The position numbers and the translations under genes are program-made. A stretch of 64,000 bases of DNA from JAGVGT01 sp963807225. GTDB taxonomy: Bacteria; Desulfobacterota; Desulfobulbia; Desulfobulbales; JAGXFP01. Positions 1-7,166 of this stretch are shown here, one piece after another. Under the pieces are notes generated by a model. It was given only the letters and a program-made list of their open reading frames with translations. It was not told the DNA's origin and did not search any database. Each line of letters starts with the position of its first letter. Within the stretch, counting starts at the first letter, position 1. Location: assembly GCA_963807225.1 (NCBI GenBank), contig CAWEAD010000006.1, positions 1 to 64,000 of the forward strand, given 5' to 3'.

Positions 1-50
1 AAAATGGGGTCAGGCTTGACAATTTGTCATTTGTCGCATAACCATTAATC

Positions 51-872
51 ATGGCTCGTAAACCTCGCATCCATTGTCCCGGGGCTTTTTATCATGTCAT
101 TCTTCGTGGTAATGGCGGCCGGGATATTTTTAGATCGGAGGCCGATCGCAGCAGATTTTATCTTCTTATCCAGGAAGGGCTTGAGCGATATGGTCACCGG
201 GTTCATGCCTTTTGTTTGATGACCAATCATGTCCACCTGCTGATCGAGGTCGGCACGGTTCCCCTTTCGCGGATTATGCAGAACCTGAGTTTTCGCTACA
301 CACGCTATGTGAATGCCACGGAAAAGAGGATGGGGCATTTGTTCCAGGGAAGATACAAGGGGCTGATTATAGACAAAGACAGCTACCTTCTGGAACTGAC
401 CAGGTACATTCACTGCAACCCGGTCAGGGCCGGTTTAGTCGCCAACCCGGCAAAATATCGCTGGAGCAGCCACCAAGCCTACCTGGGAGGTGAATCGATT
501 CCCTGGTTGACCACTGGGACGGTATTGGCGCAATTTGCCAGTCAGACCAAGAAAGCCCGCTCCTTATACTTGCGATTTGTCCAGGCCGGAGTCGAAGAAT
601 CCCACCGTCAGGATTTTCATTCCGGAAGCCATGAGGGGAGGATTCTCGGTGATGACCGCTTTAGCGAGAAAGTGCTTGCCCAAGCTGGCGAAGAAGCAAA
701 ATGCCGGGTCGGCTTAGCGGAGGTGATCAAGGCCGCATGTTCAATTTACAACCTTACGGAGTCCGCGCTCGTCGAACCCGGGAAAAAACAACCGGCGGCT
801 GAAGTCCGAGCGGTTATCGCCTTTCTTGTCCGGGAGCGGGAAGGCTTGAGCTTAACGGAGATGGAAAGGTAG
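51..872 (+). CDS. REP-associated tyrosine transposase (IS200-like, Y1 family), copy 1, 3'-truncated
   Basis: Y1-type single-strand DNA transposase, expected to nick and join DNA at hairpin ends. The HUH-type motif HVH lies at residues 60-62 (MTNHVHLLIE), and a downstream YIHCNPVRAGLV segment is typical of this family. It is nearly identical to the copy at 1293-2249 (one visible difference is EKR versus EKS near residue 98) but stops after ...LTEMER. It therefore lacks the last ~45 residues, which form a DnaA-like helix-turn-helix in the other copy. The break coincides with the start of a decayed third copy. Catalytic residues are intact, but the loss of the DNA-binding tail suggests it is inactive or dependent on copy 2. 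Confidence 0.85.
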   Translation: MARKPRIHCPGAFYHVILRGNGGRDIFRSEADRSRFYLLIQEGLERYGHRVHAFCLMTNHVHLLIEVGTVPLSRIMQNLSFRYTRYVNATEKRMGHLFQGRYKGLIIDKDSYLLELTRYIHCNPVRAGLVANPAKYRWSSHQAYLGGESIPWLTTGTVLAQFASQTKKARSLYLRFVQAGVEESHRQDFHSGSHEGRILGDDRFSEKVLAQAGEEAKCRVGLAEVIKAACSIYNLTESALVEPGKKQPAAEVRAVIAFLVREREGLSLTEMER

Positions 873-875
873 TAC

Positions 876-1241
876 AGACTTGACGATTTGTTATTTGCCG
901 CATAACCATTGAGCAGGGCTCGTAAGCCGGTCGCATCCATTGTCCCGGGGCTTTTTATCATGGCATACTTCGTGGTAACTGGGCGGCCGGGATACTCGTT
1001 TAAAATCGGATTACAGATTCAGAAAATTTTATCTTCTTATCCAGGAAGGGCTTGAGCGCTCCGTTCACCGTGTTCATGCCCTTTTGTTTGCATTATCAAA
1101 CGATGTCCACCAGCTGATCGAATTCGGCAACAGTTCCCCTACCGCTGAGGTATGCAGCAAACTAACAGCTTTCGCTTCACATGCTAAGAGAGATTCCATG
1201 TGAAAAGAAGCATGAGTCATTTGTGTCCAGGAAAGATACAA
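876..1241 (+). pseudogene. Decayed third copy of the same transposon (5' part, mosaic)
   Basis: The stretch repeats, with many substitutions and small indels, the leader and first ~300 bases of the flanking transposase genes: a variant of the TCAGGCTTGACAATTTGTC leader, then the CCATTGTCCCGGGGCTTTTTATCATG block and the TCTTCTTATCCAGGAAGGGCTTGAGCG block. No frame stays open. At 1002-1028 it carries a segment closer to the 3' end of copy 2 (2205-2230) than to the corresponding 5' region, so it looks like a recombinant relic rather than simple decay. Confidence 0.7.
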
Positions 1242-1246
1242 CGAAA

Positions 1247-2254
1247 GGGGGTCAGGCTTGACAATTTGTCATTTGTCGCATAACCATTAATCATGGCTCG
1301 TAAACCTCGCATCCATTGTCCCGGGGCTTTTTATCATGTCATTCTTCGTGGTAATGGCGGCCGGGATATTTTTAGATCGGAGGCCGATCGCAGCAGATTT
1401 TATCTTCTTATCCAGGAAGGGCTTGAGCGATATGGTCACCGGGTTCATGCCTTTTGTTTGATGACCAATCATGTCCACCTGCTGATCGAGGTCGGCACGG
1501 TTCCCCTTTCGCGGATTATGCAGAACCTGAGTTTTCGCTACACACGCTATGTGAATGCCACGGAAAAGAGCATGGGGCATTTGTTCCAGGGAAGATACAA
1601 GGGGCTGATTATAGACAAAGACAGCTACCTTCTGGAACTGACCAGGTACATTCACTGCAACCCGGTCAGGGCCGGTTTAGTCGCCAACCCGGCAAAATAT
1701 CGCTGGAGCAGCCACCAAGCCTACCTGGGAGGTGAATCGATTCCCTGGTTGACCACTGGGACGGTATTGGCGCAATTTGCCAGTCAGACCAAGAAAGCCC
1801 GCTCCTTATACTTGCGATTTGTCCAGGCCGGAGTCGAAGAATCCCACCGTCAGGATTTTCATTCCGGAAGCCATGAGGGGAGGATTCTCGGTGATGACCG
1901 CTTTAGCGAGAAAGTGCTTGCCCAAGCTGGCGAAGAAGCAAAATGCCGGGTCGGCTTAGCGGAGGTGATCAAGGCCGCATGTTCAATTTACAACCTTACG
2001 GAGTCCGCGCTCGTCGAACCCGGGAAAAAACAACCGGCGGCTGAAGTCCGAGCGGTTATCGCCTTTCTTGTCCGGGAGCGGGAAGGCTTGAGCTTAACGG
2101 AGATGGGAAGGTATACACACCGGGATGTTGCCGCCCTGAGCAGGGCAGCCGGTCGAATTTTCGAAAAAACGAAAATGGATACCGAACTGTGCAACCGCCT
2201 CGATAAAATCGAATTACACATTCAGAAAATATCAAATTGTCAAGCCTGACCCCC
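1247..2254 (+). mobile_element. Complete IS200-like/REP transposase unit bounded by a 22-bp perfect inverted repeat
   Basis: Bases 1247-1268 and 2233-2254 are perfect reverse complements over 22 bp (outer end GGGGGTCAGG). They bracket the intact transposase gene exactly. The same left end is present at 6-26 before copy 1. In REP-associated transposases the termini are usually short palindromic REP sequences recognised by the enzyme, so this pair is a candidate for the mobilised unit. Target-site duplications are not expected for this family and none were found. Confidence 0.7.
1293..2249 (+). CDS. REP-associated tyrosine transposase (IS200-like, Y1 family), copy 2, full length
   Basis: A 318-residue Y1 transposase. 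The N-terminal catalytic domain carries HVH at 60-62 and a conserved YIHCNPVRAGLV stretch near 117-128. The C-terminal ~70 residues (LSLTEMGRYTHRDVAALSRA) look like the DnaA-type helix-turn-helix found at the end of many REP-associated transposases. The stop at 2247-2249 lies inside the right inverted repeat. Copy 1 upstream has the same leader, so the two are a recent tandem duplication with a relic between. It is probably active as far as sequence can show. Confidence 0.88.
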   Translation: MARKPRIHCPGAFYHVILRGNGGRDIFRSEADRSRFYLLIQEGLERYGHRVHAFCLMTNHVHLLIEVGTVPLSRIMQNLSFRYTRYVNATEKSMGHLFQGRYKGLIIDKDSYLLELTRYIHCNPVRAGLVANPAKYRWSSHQAYLGGESIPWLTTGTVLAQFASQTKKARSLYLRFVQAGVEESHRQDFHSGSHEGRILGDDRFSEKVLAQAGEEAKCRVGLAEVIKAACSIYNLTESALVEPGKKQPAAEVRAVIAFLVREREGLSLTEMGRYTHRDVAALSRAAGRIFEKTKMDTELCNRLDKIELHIQKISNCQA

Positions 2255-2318
2255 GTTGCCATCCGCATCATTTCACCTCCTGTGTAGAAAGCAACTTGAC
2301 CCTTATTTGTTAGAGTTT

Positions 2319-2349
2319 TTGCATTAACAAACGAAGAAGATGCTAGAAT
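2319..2349 (+). promoter_or_regulatory. Candidate sigma70 promoter for nfeD
   Basis: An extended -10 like TGCTAGAAT (TAGAAT at 2344-2349) is preceded by TTGCAT at 2319-2324 with a long 19-base spacer. An alternative -35, TTGACC, lies at 2296-2301. A small hairpin (TACTGCT/AGCAGTA, 2362-2380) follows before the gene. The match is modest. Confidence 0.3.
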
Positions 2350-2418
2350 TGCAATAGTTACTACTGCTAAGGTAGCAGTAAAAAACAGCGTGGTTCAATG
2401 GAAGAGAGGTTCTGGGAG

Positions 2419-3744
2419 ATGAAGAGAGTCTTGTGGCTGAAAAGAATCTTGACGGTTGCTCTGACAGTGGCCCTGTTCCTTGTCATGATGCCGTACGAAC
2501 AGGGACCACTGGCGGCGGACCAGGCGCCCGTGTATGATGTGATCACCATCAGCGCGGCCATCACACCGCCCATTGCTGAATATGTCGCTCAGAGCATCGA
2601 CGAGGCTGAGAAGAACGGTGCAGAAGGGTTGATCATCCGTCTCGATACTCCCGGAGGTCTCGATTTGGCCATGCGGGACATTGTGAAAGCCATCCTGAAT
2701 GCCCCCTTGCCCGTGATCGTTTATGTCGCGCCACCCGGGGCGAGGGCTGCATCGGCAGGGATGATCATCACCATGGCCGCGGCGATTGCGGTAATGGCGC
2801 CGGGAACGAACATCGGTGCGGCGCACCCCGTCGGACTAGGGATTGGCGGCGGGCTGGACAAGACCATGAGCGAGAAGGTCGAAAATGATGCCGTGGCCTA
2901 TGTCCGGGGAATCGCCAACAAACGGGGCCGGAATGAGGAGTGGGTCGAGAATGCGGTCAGAAAGAGTGTATCCATCACCGCGGAGGAGGCCCTCCGCCTG
3001 AAGGTGATCGACTTCATGGCCGTGGATCTGAACAGCCTCATCAAGCAGTTGGACGGCCGCGAGGTATTGCTGGCGGGGGGAAAGAGGATCCTGAAGACGA
3101 AAGACGCCATCCTTCGCGAAAAAGTGATGGGCGTCCGGCTGAAGGTCCTCGCCGCTCTCAGTGATCCCAACATCGCCTACATCCTGCTGTTGATCGGTCT
3201 TGCCGGTCTCTACTTCGAGTTTTCCAATCCGGGCGCGATTCTGCCCGGGGTGATCGGCGGCATCTCCCTGATCATGGCCTTCTTCGCGATGCAGACCCTG
3301 CCGGTGAATTACGCCGGGATTGGGCTGATCCTCTTTGCCGTCATCCTGTTCATCGCGGAGATCAAGGTGATCAGTCACGGGATCCTTGCCGTCGGCGGGA
3401 TCGTCTCCCTGATCATCGGATCGATGATGCTTTTCCATGCTCCGGATTCGTCGTTGCGGATCTCCTGGAGCGTCCTCATCCCGGCCGTGTCGATCATGTC
3501 GCTCTTTTTCATCGTCGTCATCGCGATTGCCGTCAAGGCGCAGTTCGGTCTGCGGCATGGAGGCCAAGAGGGGATGAGGGGTATGGAAGGTGTGGCCCTC
3601 ACCGATATCCATGAGGAGGGAAGGGCCTTAATTCATGGGGAAAACTGGAACGCAATCAGCGATGTTCCCATCGCCAAGGGGTCCAGCATACGGGTGATCG
3701 ATCTGGAAAATCTGAAAGTCAAGGTGGAACCCATTGAACGATAA
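2419..3744 (+). CDS. nfeD: NfeD-family membrane-bound ClpP-class serine protease
   Basis: Membrane protease of the NfeD1b type that works with stomatin/slipin proteins, as known for archaeal and bacterial homologues that cleave stomatin C-termini. I start at MKRVLWLKRI (2419) because it has GAGAGG upstream and begins a clean signal peptide; an ATG at 2398 is in frame. The crotonase/ClpP-like domain shows the LDTPGG motif and the catalytic serine region ARAASAGM (Ser about residue 112). A cluster of four to five membrane segments follows (about residues 250-370), then the C-terminal OB-like NfeD domain ending ...LKVKVEPIER. The slipin gene lies 27 bp downstream, the usual pairing. Confidence 0.93.
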   Translation: MKRVLWLKRILTVALTVALFLVMMPYEQGPLAADQAPVYDVITISAAITPPIAEYVAQSIDEAEKNGAEGLIIRLDTPGGLDLAMRDIVKAILNAPLPVIVYVAPPGARAASAGMIITMAAAIAVMAPGTNIGAAHPVGLGIGGGLDKTMSEKVENDAVAYVRGIANKRGRNEEWVENAVRKSVSITAEEALRLKVIDFMAVDLNSLIKQLDGREVLLAGGKRILKTKDAILREKVMGVRLKVLAALSDPNIAYILLLIGLAGLYFEFSNPGAILPGVIGGISLIMAFFAMQTLPVNYAGIGLILFAVILFIAEIKVISHGILAVGGIVSLIIGSMMLFHAPDSSLRISWSVLIPAVSIMSLFFIVVIAIAVKAQFGLRHGGQEGMRGMEGVALTDIHEEGRALIHGENWNAISDVPIAKGSSIRVIDLENLKVKVEPIER

Positions 3745-3771
3745 CCCATTATAAAATAAAGGAGGCAGGTC

Positions 3772-4530
3772 ATGTCAGGTTTGTACCCAATCATCGTCCT
3801 GGTAGTTCTGGTCGTTATGTTTCTCTCCGCGGCCATCCGGATCCTCAGAGAGTACGAACGGGCCGTGATCTTTCGCCTGGGGAGAATCATCGCCACGAAA
3901 GGTCCCGGGCTTATCATCCTGATCCCGATCATTGACAGGATGGTCCGGATTGACATGCGGACGATCACGATGGATATCCCGCCGCAGGACGTCATCACGC
4001 GGGACAACGTCTCGATCAAGGTCAATGCGGTTGTCTATTTCCGGGTCATGGACGCGAATTCCGCCGTGATCGAAGTCGAGGATTACCTCTATGCGACTTC
4101 GCAGCTCTCCCAGACCACCCTCCGGAGCGTCTGCGGCCAGATGGAACTGGATGAGATCCTCTCCGAGCGGGAGAAGATCAACCTCCAACTCCAGGAGATC
4201 CTGGATCGGAGTACCGAACCTTGGGGAATTAAGGTCTCCCATGTCGAGGTAAAGCAGATCGACTTGCCCGAGGAGATGAAACGGGCCATTGCCAAGCAGG
4301 CGGAAGCGGAGCGAGAACGGCGGGCTAAGGTGATCAACGCGGAAGGAGAGTTCCAGGCAGCCCAGAAGCTGATCGAGGCCGCCGCTCTGATGGAAACGCA
4401 GCCGATGTCGCTTCAACTCCGCTACCTTCAGACCCTCAACCAGATTGCGGCGGAGAACAATTCAACGATCGCCTTCCCGATCCCGCTCGACCTCTTCAAA
4501 GCATTCCTGAAACTGGCGGAGAAGGCGTGA
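3772..4530 (+). CDS. Slipin / stomatin-like SPFH (band 7) protein
   Basis: Membrane-anchored SPFH protein of 252 residues with one N-terminal membrane segment (residues 3-23), then the band-7 domain (REYERAVIFRLGR, VDLPEEMKRAIAKQAEAERER-type coiled-coil region). It has a strong Shine-Dalgarno (GGAGG, 8 bases before ATG) and follows nfeD closely, so the pair is an operon. Family members form membrane microdomain oligomers and are substrates or partners of the NfeD protease. Length is normal for bacterial slipins. Confidence 0.93.
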   Translation: MSGLYPIIVLVVLVVMFLSAAIRILREYERAVIFRLGRIIATKGPGLIILIPIIDRMVRIDMRTITMDIPPQDVITRDNVSIKVNAVVYFRVMDANSAVIEVEDYLYATSQLSQTTLRSVCGQMELDEILSEREKINLQLQEILDRSTEPWGIKVSHVEVKQIDLPEEMKRAIAKQAEAERERRAKVINAEGEFQAAQKLIEAAALMETQPMSLQLRYLQTLNQIAAENNSTIAFPIPLDLFKAFLKLAEKA

Positions 4531-4672
4531 GTACTGCTGGCGGCGTGAGGATTAGAGCGGGGTCTTGCGTTGTTGCATTATTTGTTGTTGAACTGCAGGC
4601 AAATCGGTCTTGAAATTATAGCTTCCTTTTTTACGGAGAAGGTAAATCCGAGATAGAGATAGGGGTCAGATA

Positions 4673-4730
4673 GGGGTCAAGTCTTTGCTTGACTCATTGA
4701 CAATCAGCAAGGGTCAAGCAAAGACCCCTA
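4673..4730. repeat. REPIN-like inverted pair of REP sequences
   Basis: GTCTTTGCTTGAC (4681-4693) is the perfect reverse complement of GTCAAGCAAAGAC (4713-4725). Both arms continue to an outer TAGGGG/CCCCTA, and the left arm has five extra bases (AAGTC) inside. Two inverted REP-like sequences spaced by about 20 bases fit the REPIN form that REP transposases mobilise. The outer GGGGTCA resembles the ends of the transposons at 6-26 and 1247-1268. Confidence 0.55.
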
Positions 4731-4742
4731 TTTCTATTCCCG

Positions 4743-4812
4743 CCCGTGAGCAGGGATATAGATGGAAGGAGATCAGATCAGGTAAAGCATGAAATCATGA
4801 CCGTCCCCTTTG
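4743..4812 (+). repeat. Transposon 3'-end relic (copy A)
   Basis: About 70 bases from CCCGTGAGCAGGGATA to the end CCGTCCCCTTTG match 13568-13637 with three visible substitutions, and 14541-14612 more loosely, all in the same orientation. At 13568 this is the 3' end of a transposase gene tail, so this is a fragment of a second REP-transposase-type element. It marks the left edge of the AT-richer islet. Confidence 0.7.
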
Positions 4813-4819
4813 CCGTCCA

Positions 4820-4853
4820 CAACACCCTGCATGCGGCTCCGCACATGGCGTTT
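4820..4853 (-). ncRNA. Group II intron domain V-like hairpin (remnant)
   Basis: On the minus strand, directly after the maturase stop codon, the 34-base segment AAACGCCATGTGCGG-AGCC-GCATGC...GGTGTT folds into a stem with an internal bulge and a short apical loop. This matches the usual form and position of domain V downstream of bacterial intron-encoded proteins. The usual domain VI and 3' splice end do not follow. Instead the sequence runs straight into the transposon-end relic. Confidence 0.55.
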
Positions 4854-5221
4854 CACATAGAATGGTGAATTTTGATCCATCCATCGCGTAACGCGTAAAG
4901 TCCCTGAGATTTGAGATAGGCATTGGATAATGCCTGCTGTATGCCCGGAGTCTTAGAACTACGCCATGGGCCTTTGCTGGTAATACCACACGCAACTGCA
5001 CTACGAACATGAACGCCAAGTCCCATCAGACTTCTTACCTTGGTTCGTGGCTTCCGCCACTGCCGCCAATAAGCCATTCTGACCCTACGCCTGATCCATT
5101 GATCCAAATCAACACAGAGCTGATAACCTTTAGCGATACCAAAGTAATTGATCCAGCCTCTTAAATATTGGCGGGCGTCAAGTCTCCGGCGTGTAACAGG
5201 TTCGATATTTGAAAGACCGAT
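4853..5221 (-). pseudogene. Group II intron reverse transcriptase/maturase, C-terminal fragment
   Basis: The minus-strand frame reads LRGWINYFGIAKGYQL, then DQWIRRRVRMAYWRQW and GITSKGPWRSSKTPGIQQAL, ending RDGWIKIHHSM. This is the maturase (X/GIIM) and C-terminal region of intron-encoded proteins. Only ~120 residues remain; a stop (TGA, 5222-5224 on the plus strand as TCA) precedes them and no reverse-transcriptase domain is visible. The fragment ends next to a domain V-like hairpin, so this is a 5'-truncated intron copy. Confidence 0.85.
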
Positions 5222-5242
5222 TCATCGCATTTTGCATTGGTT

Positions 5243-5255
5243 TTGCACTATGCAA
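5243..5255. promoter_or_regulatory. Candidate activator-binding palindrome (TTGCA-N3-TGCAA) upstream of the porin
   Basis: TTGCACTATGCAA is a perfect interrupted palindrome centred at 5249, about 100 bases upstream of the start point predicted from the sigma54 promoter at 5324-5339. The same palindrome occurs at 6957-6969 upstream of the second sigma54 promoter. The spacing is typical of NtrC-type activator sites. A likely binder is the regulator encoded at 12011-13342. Confidence 0.55.
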
Positions 5256-5323
5256 TGACAAGTGACTCCACTTCCAATCCCGCTTTCTTCGTAAATGCCA
5301 GCCATTGTGGCGATACCACAATG

Positions 5324-5339
5324 TGGCATAGTAATTGCT
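5324..5339 (+). promoter_or_regulatory. Sigma54 (-24/-12) promoter of the porin gene
   Basis: TGGCATAGTAATTGCT matches the -24 GG / -12 GC elements with exactly 10 bases between GG (5325-5326) and GC (5337-5338). Transcription would start near 5350, leaving a ~50-base leader to the GTG start at 5404. This also rules out the in-frame ATG at 5335 as the start codon. Confidence 0.75.
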
Positions 5340-5403
5340 TTGTACAGGCTACAGTTCGTTATCTATAGCCAACATACAAGCAAGACAAATAAGGAGGGAC
5401 GAA

Positions 5404-6540
5404 GTGCAAAAAATTGTTAAGAAAATCTTATTTGGTGCAACACTGGCAATGTTAATATCAACACCGGCACTGGCTGATAATTCCGAGCAGCTACAACAGT
5501 TACAGAAGCGTGTTGATGATTTGGAAAACCAACAGAATCAGGGGGATAAGGCACCAAACTGGTCACTCAATTCCAAGGCAATACAATTCTACGGGCAGGC
5601 ACGGGTCAGTATTGATAGTCACTCGGGCGACTGGAAGAATGGTTCCAAGGGCATCTCAATCGTCAGCAACGCTTCCCGTCTGGGTGTAAAGGGGGTAATC
5701 CCCAGTGGCCTGGCTGACAGCAATATTATTTATCAGGCGGAAACACGTTATGAAACCACGGATTCGGTGGATGGTACCGCCGGTAAACAGCTCGAGTTTC
5801 GTGAGGGGTATGCAGGCCTGGCCAGTAAAACTTGGGGTAAAATCCGTCTAGGTCGTTTGAATACTGCTTATAAGACGACTCTGACCACGATTGATCCCTG
5901 GAACGATAACGCACCGCAATCCCGTTCCGGTGGCCGGCAGGGTTCTTCGGAACTCCATTCCAGTTATTTCAATAATGCCGTCGATTATGTAACACCTGAA
6001 TTTATCAAAGGCCTGACGGGTTCTGTCTGGTATGCCAGCGAATTTGACGATGCTGTCAATCCGCTCCACAACACGGGCACCCTGAAGAATTTTACCGGCG
6101 GTTCGGCCGCAGGTTTTGGTGTAAAGTATCAGGCCGGTCCGGTGTTTGTCGGTGCTGATGTCATCAACATAGATTCCGACAATATTACCAAGGCTGGTCT
6201 GACAAACGATAATGGCTGGCAGATAGGCGGCCGGTATAGCTTTACCGATTTCTCTATTGCCGCTTTTTACGAGGATACCGAAGATCTGGGCCTGGGCAAG
6301 AATGCCTATGTTAACGGGATCTACAAGATTGGCAAGACACGTCTGATTGCAGCCTATGGTATCAACAAAGATGGTTCGGTATACAAAAACGATAAGTTCA
6401 AGAACTGGAGTCTGGGCGCAAAGTATTCCCTGAGCCAGAAATCGGAATTATTCGCCGCCTACAACAGTCGCCTTAACGATACCCAGGATACAGAAGAGAA
6501 TACCCTCACCGTGGGCATTAACGTCAAGTTCGGTTATTAA
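5404..6540 (+). CDS. Outer-membrane general porin (Gram-negative porin family)
   Basis: Predicted trimeric diffusion porin of 378 residues. I choose the GTG at 5404 because AGGAGG lies 8 bases upstream and the protein then begins with a signal peptide (KIVKKILFGATLAMLISTPALA). A short coiled-coil-like stretch (EQLQQLQKRVDDLENQQ) follows, then the barrel, with typical motifs such as SRLGVKG and KIRLGRLNTAYK. It ends with alternating hydrophobic residues (TLTVGINVKFGY). The family is best known from beta- and gammaproteobacteria, and the DNA is clearly AT-richer (about half GC) than the nuo region, which suggests transfer. It has its own sigma54 promoter and activator palindrome, linking it to the downstream regulator. 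Confidence 0.85.
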   Translation: MQKIVKKILFGATLAMLISTPALADNSEQLQQLQKRVDDLENQQNQGDKAPNWSLNSKAIQFYGQARVSIDSHSGDWKNGSKGISIVSNASRLGVKGVIPSGLADSNIIYQAETRYETTDSVDGTAGKQLEFREGYAGLASKTWGKIRLGRLNTAYKTTLTTIDPWNDNAPQSRSGGRQGSSELHSSYFNNAVDYVTPEFIKGLTGSVWYASEFDDAVNPLHNTGTLKNFTGGSAAGFGVKYQAGPVFVGADVINIDSDNITKAGLTNDNGWQIGGRYSFTDFSIAAFYEDTEDLGLGKNAYVNGIYKIGKTRLIAAYGINKDGSVYKNDKFKNWSLGAKYSLSQKSELFAAYNSRLNDTQDTEENTLTVGINVKFGY

Positions 6541-6950
6541 CCACCTCCTCCATCCGTGACAGGCTTCCCGTCATACCGTCTTTTTGGTTATAACGTTTTT
6601 CTGACCATGGATGGCGGGGGCCTGATCCATGCAGCTACTCGATGAAGCTCCTGCACTGACTCGAGTTCCAAGACAGACAGCAGCTTTCGCTTTTCTCCTC
6701 CGTCTGACCGCTAGAACTTGTGTCGACCATCTTTCAGGCGGGTCCCCGCCGTGGTATATGTCGCTTTTCCCAAATCCAGAGGGCTATATAACAGTCTTTG
6801 CCATCGACCTTGGCAACTTCCTTTTGCCGCCACTCCTCTTTCCGGTTCAAAAACCCTGCAAAAGAAATGGCTTGTTGCCGCAGGGCAGGTCATACCCTTG
6901 CCATGGGGCTCTTTGACGAGGCAGCCATGATCGCGGCATTGCATTCTTCA
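6541..6950. other. Unassigned intergenic region after the porin
   Basis: Open frames of 70-95 codons occur on both strands (6629-6916 plus, 6711-6944 minus), but none has a convincing ribosome site or a family I recognise. One possibility is a remnant of the 5' RNA part of the intron whose 3' end lies at 4820-5221, separated from it by the porin. I cannot support this from motifs. Confidence 0.3.
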
Positions 6951-6956
6951 TAATCA

Positions 6957-6969
6957 TTGCATTTTGCAA
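6957..6969. promoter_or_regulatory. Candidate activator-binding palindrome (TTGCA-N3-TGCAA) upstream of the rhodanese operon
   Basis: ATTGCATTTTGCAAT (6956-6970) is a perfect 6-3-6 palindrome sharing the TTGCA-N3-TGCAA core of 5243-5255. An imperfect second site, TTGCATTCTTCA, sits about 20 bases upstream near 6938-6949, giving a tandem arrangement. The centre is about 135 bases upstream of the start point expected from the sigma54 promoter at 7071-7086. Confidence 0.55.
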
Positions 6970-7070
6970 TCAATAATGCGTGTCTCTGGTGGATTTCTGC
7001 ATGCAGCTCTGATCCCATAATAATATTTAAATTGTTGTAATTATTGCTCTAATTATCATTATTTTCTCTC

Positions 7071-7086
7071 TGGCATATTGCTTGCT
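7071..7086 (+). promoter_or_regulatory. Sigma54 (-24/-12) promoter of the rhodanese-sensor operon
   Basis: TGGCATATTGCTTGCT has GG and GC separated by exactly 10 bases and shares TGGCAT with the porin promoter. Transcription would begin near 7097, about 70 bases before the ATG at 7167. The downstream genes include the sigma54 activator itself, so the operon is probably autoregulated. Confidence 0.75.
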
Positions 7087-7166
7087 ATACCACAATGTAA
7101 CATCGTGGCCATGGGCGCCAGATGTGACAAGAGCAATGTCGGTAAATTTCAACTTAGGAGAGATAA

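Noticed and set aside
5335..5403. Porin start at the upstream ATG 5335
   Set aside because: It overlaps the sigma54 promoter, lies before the expected transcript start, and would bury the signal peptide behind 23 extra residues.
6629..6944. Overlapping open frames on both strands as real genes
   Set aside because: No ribosome site, family resemblance or clear codon bias; kept only as an unassigned region.
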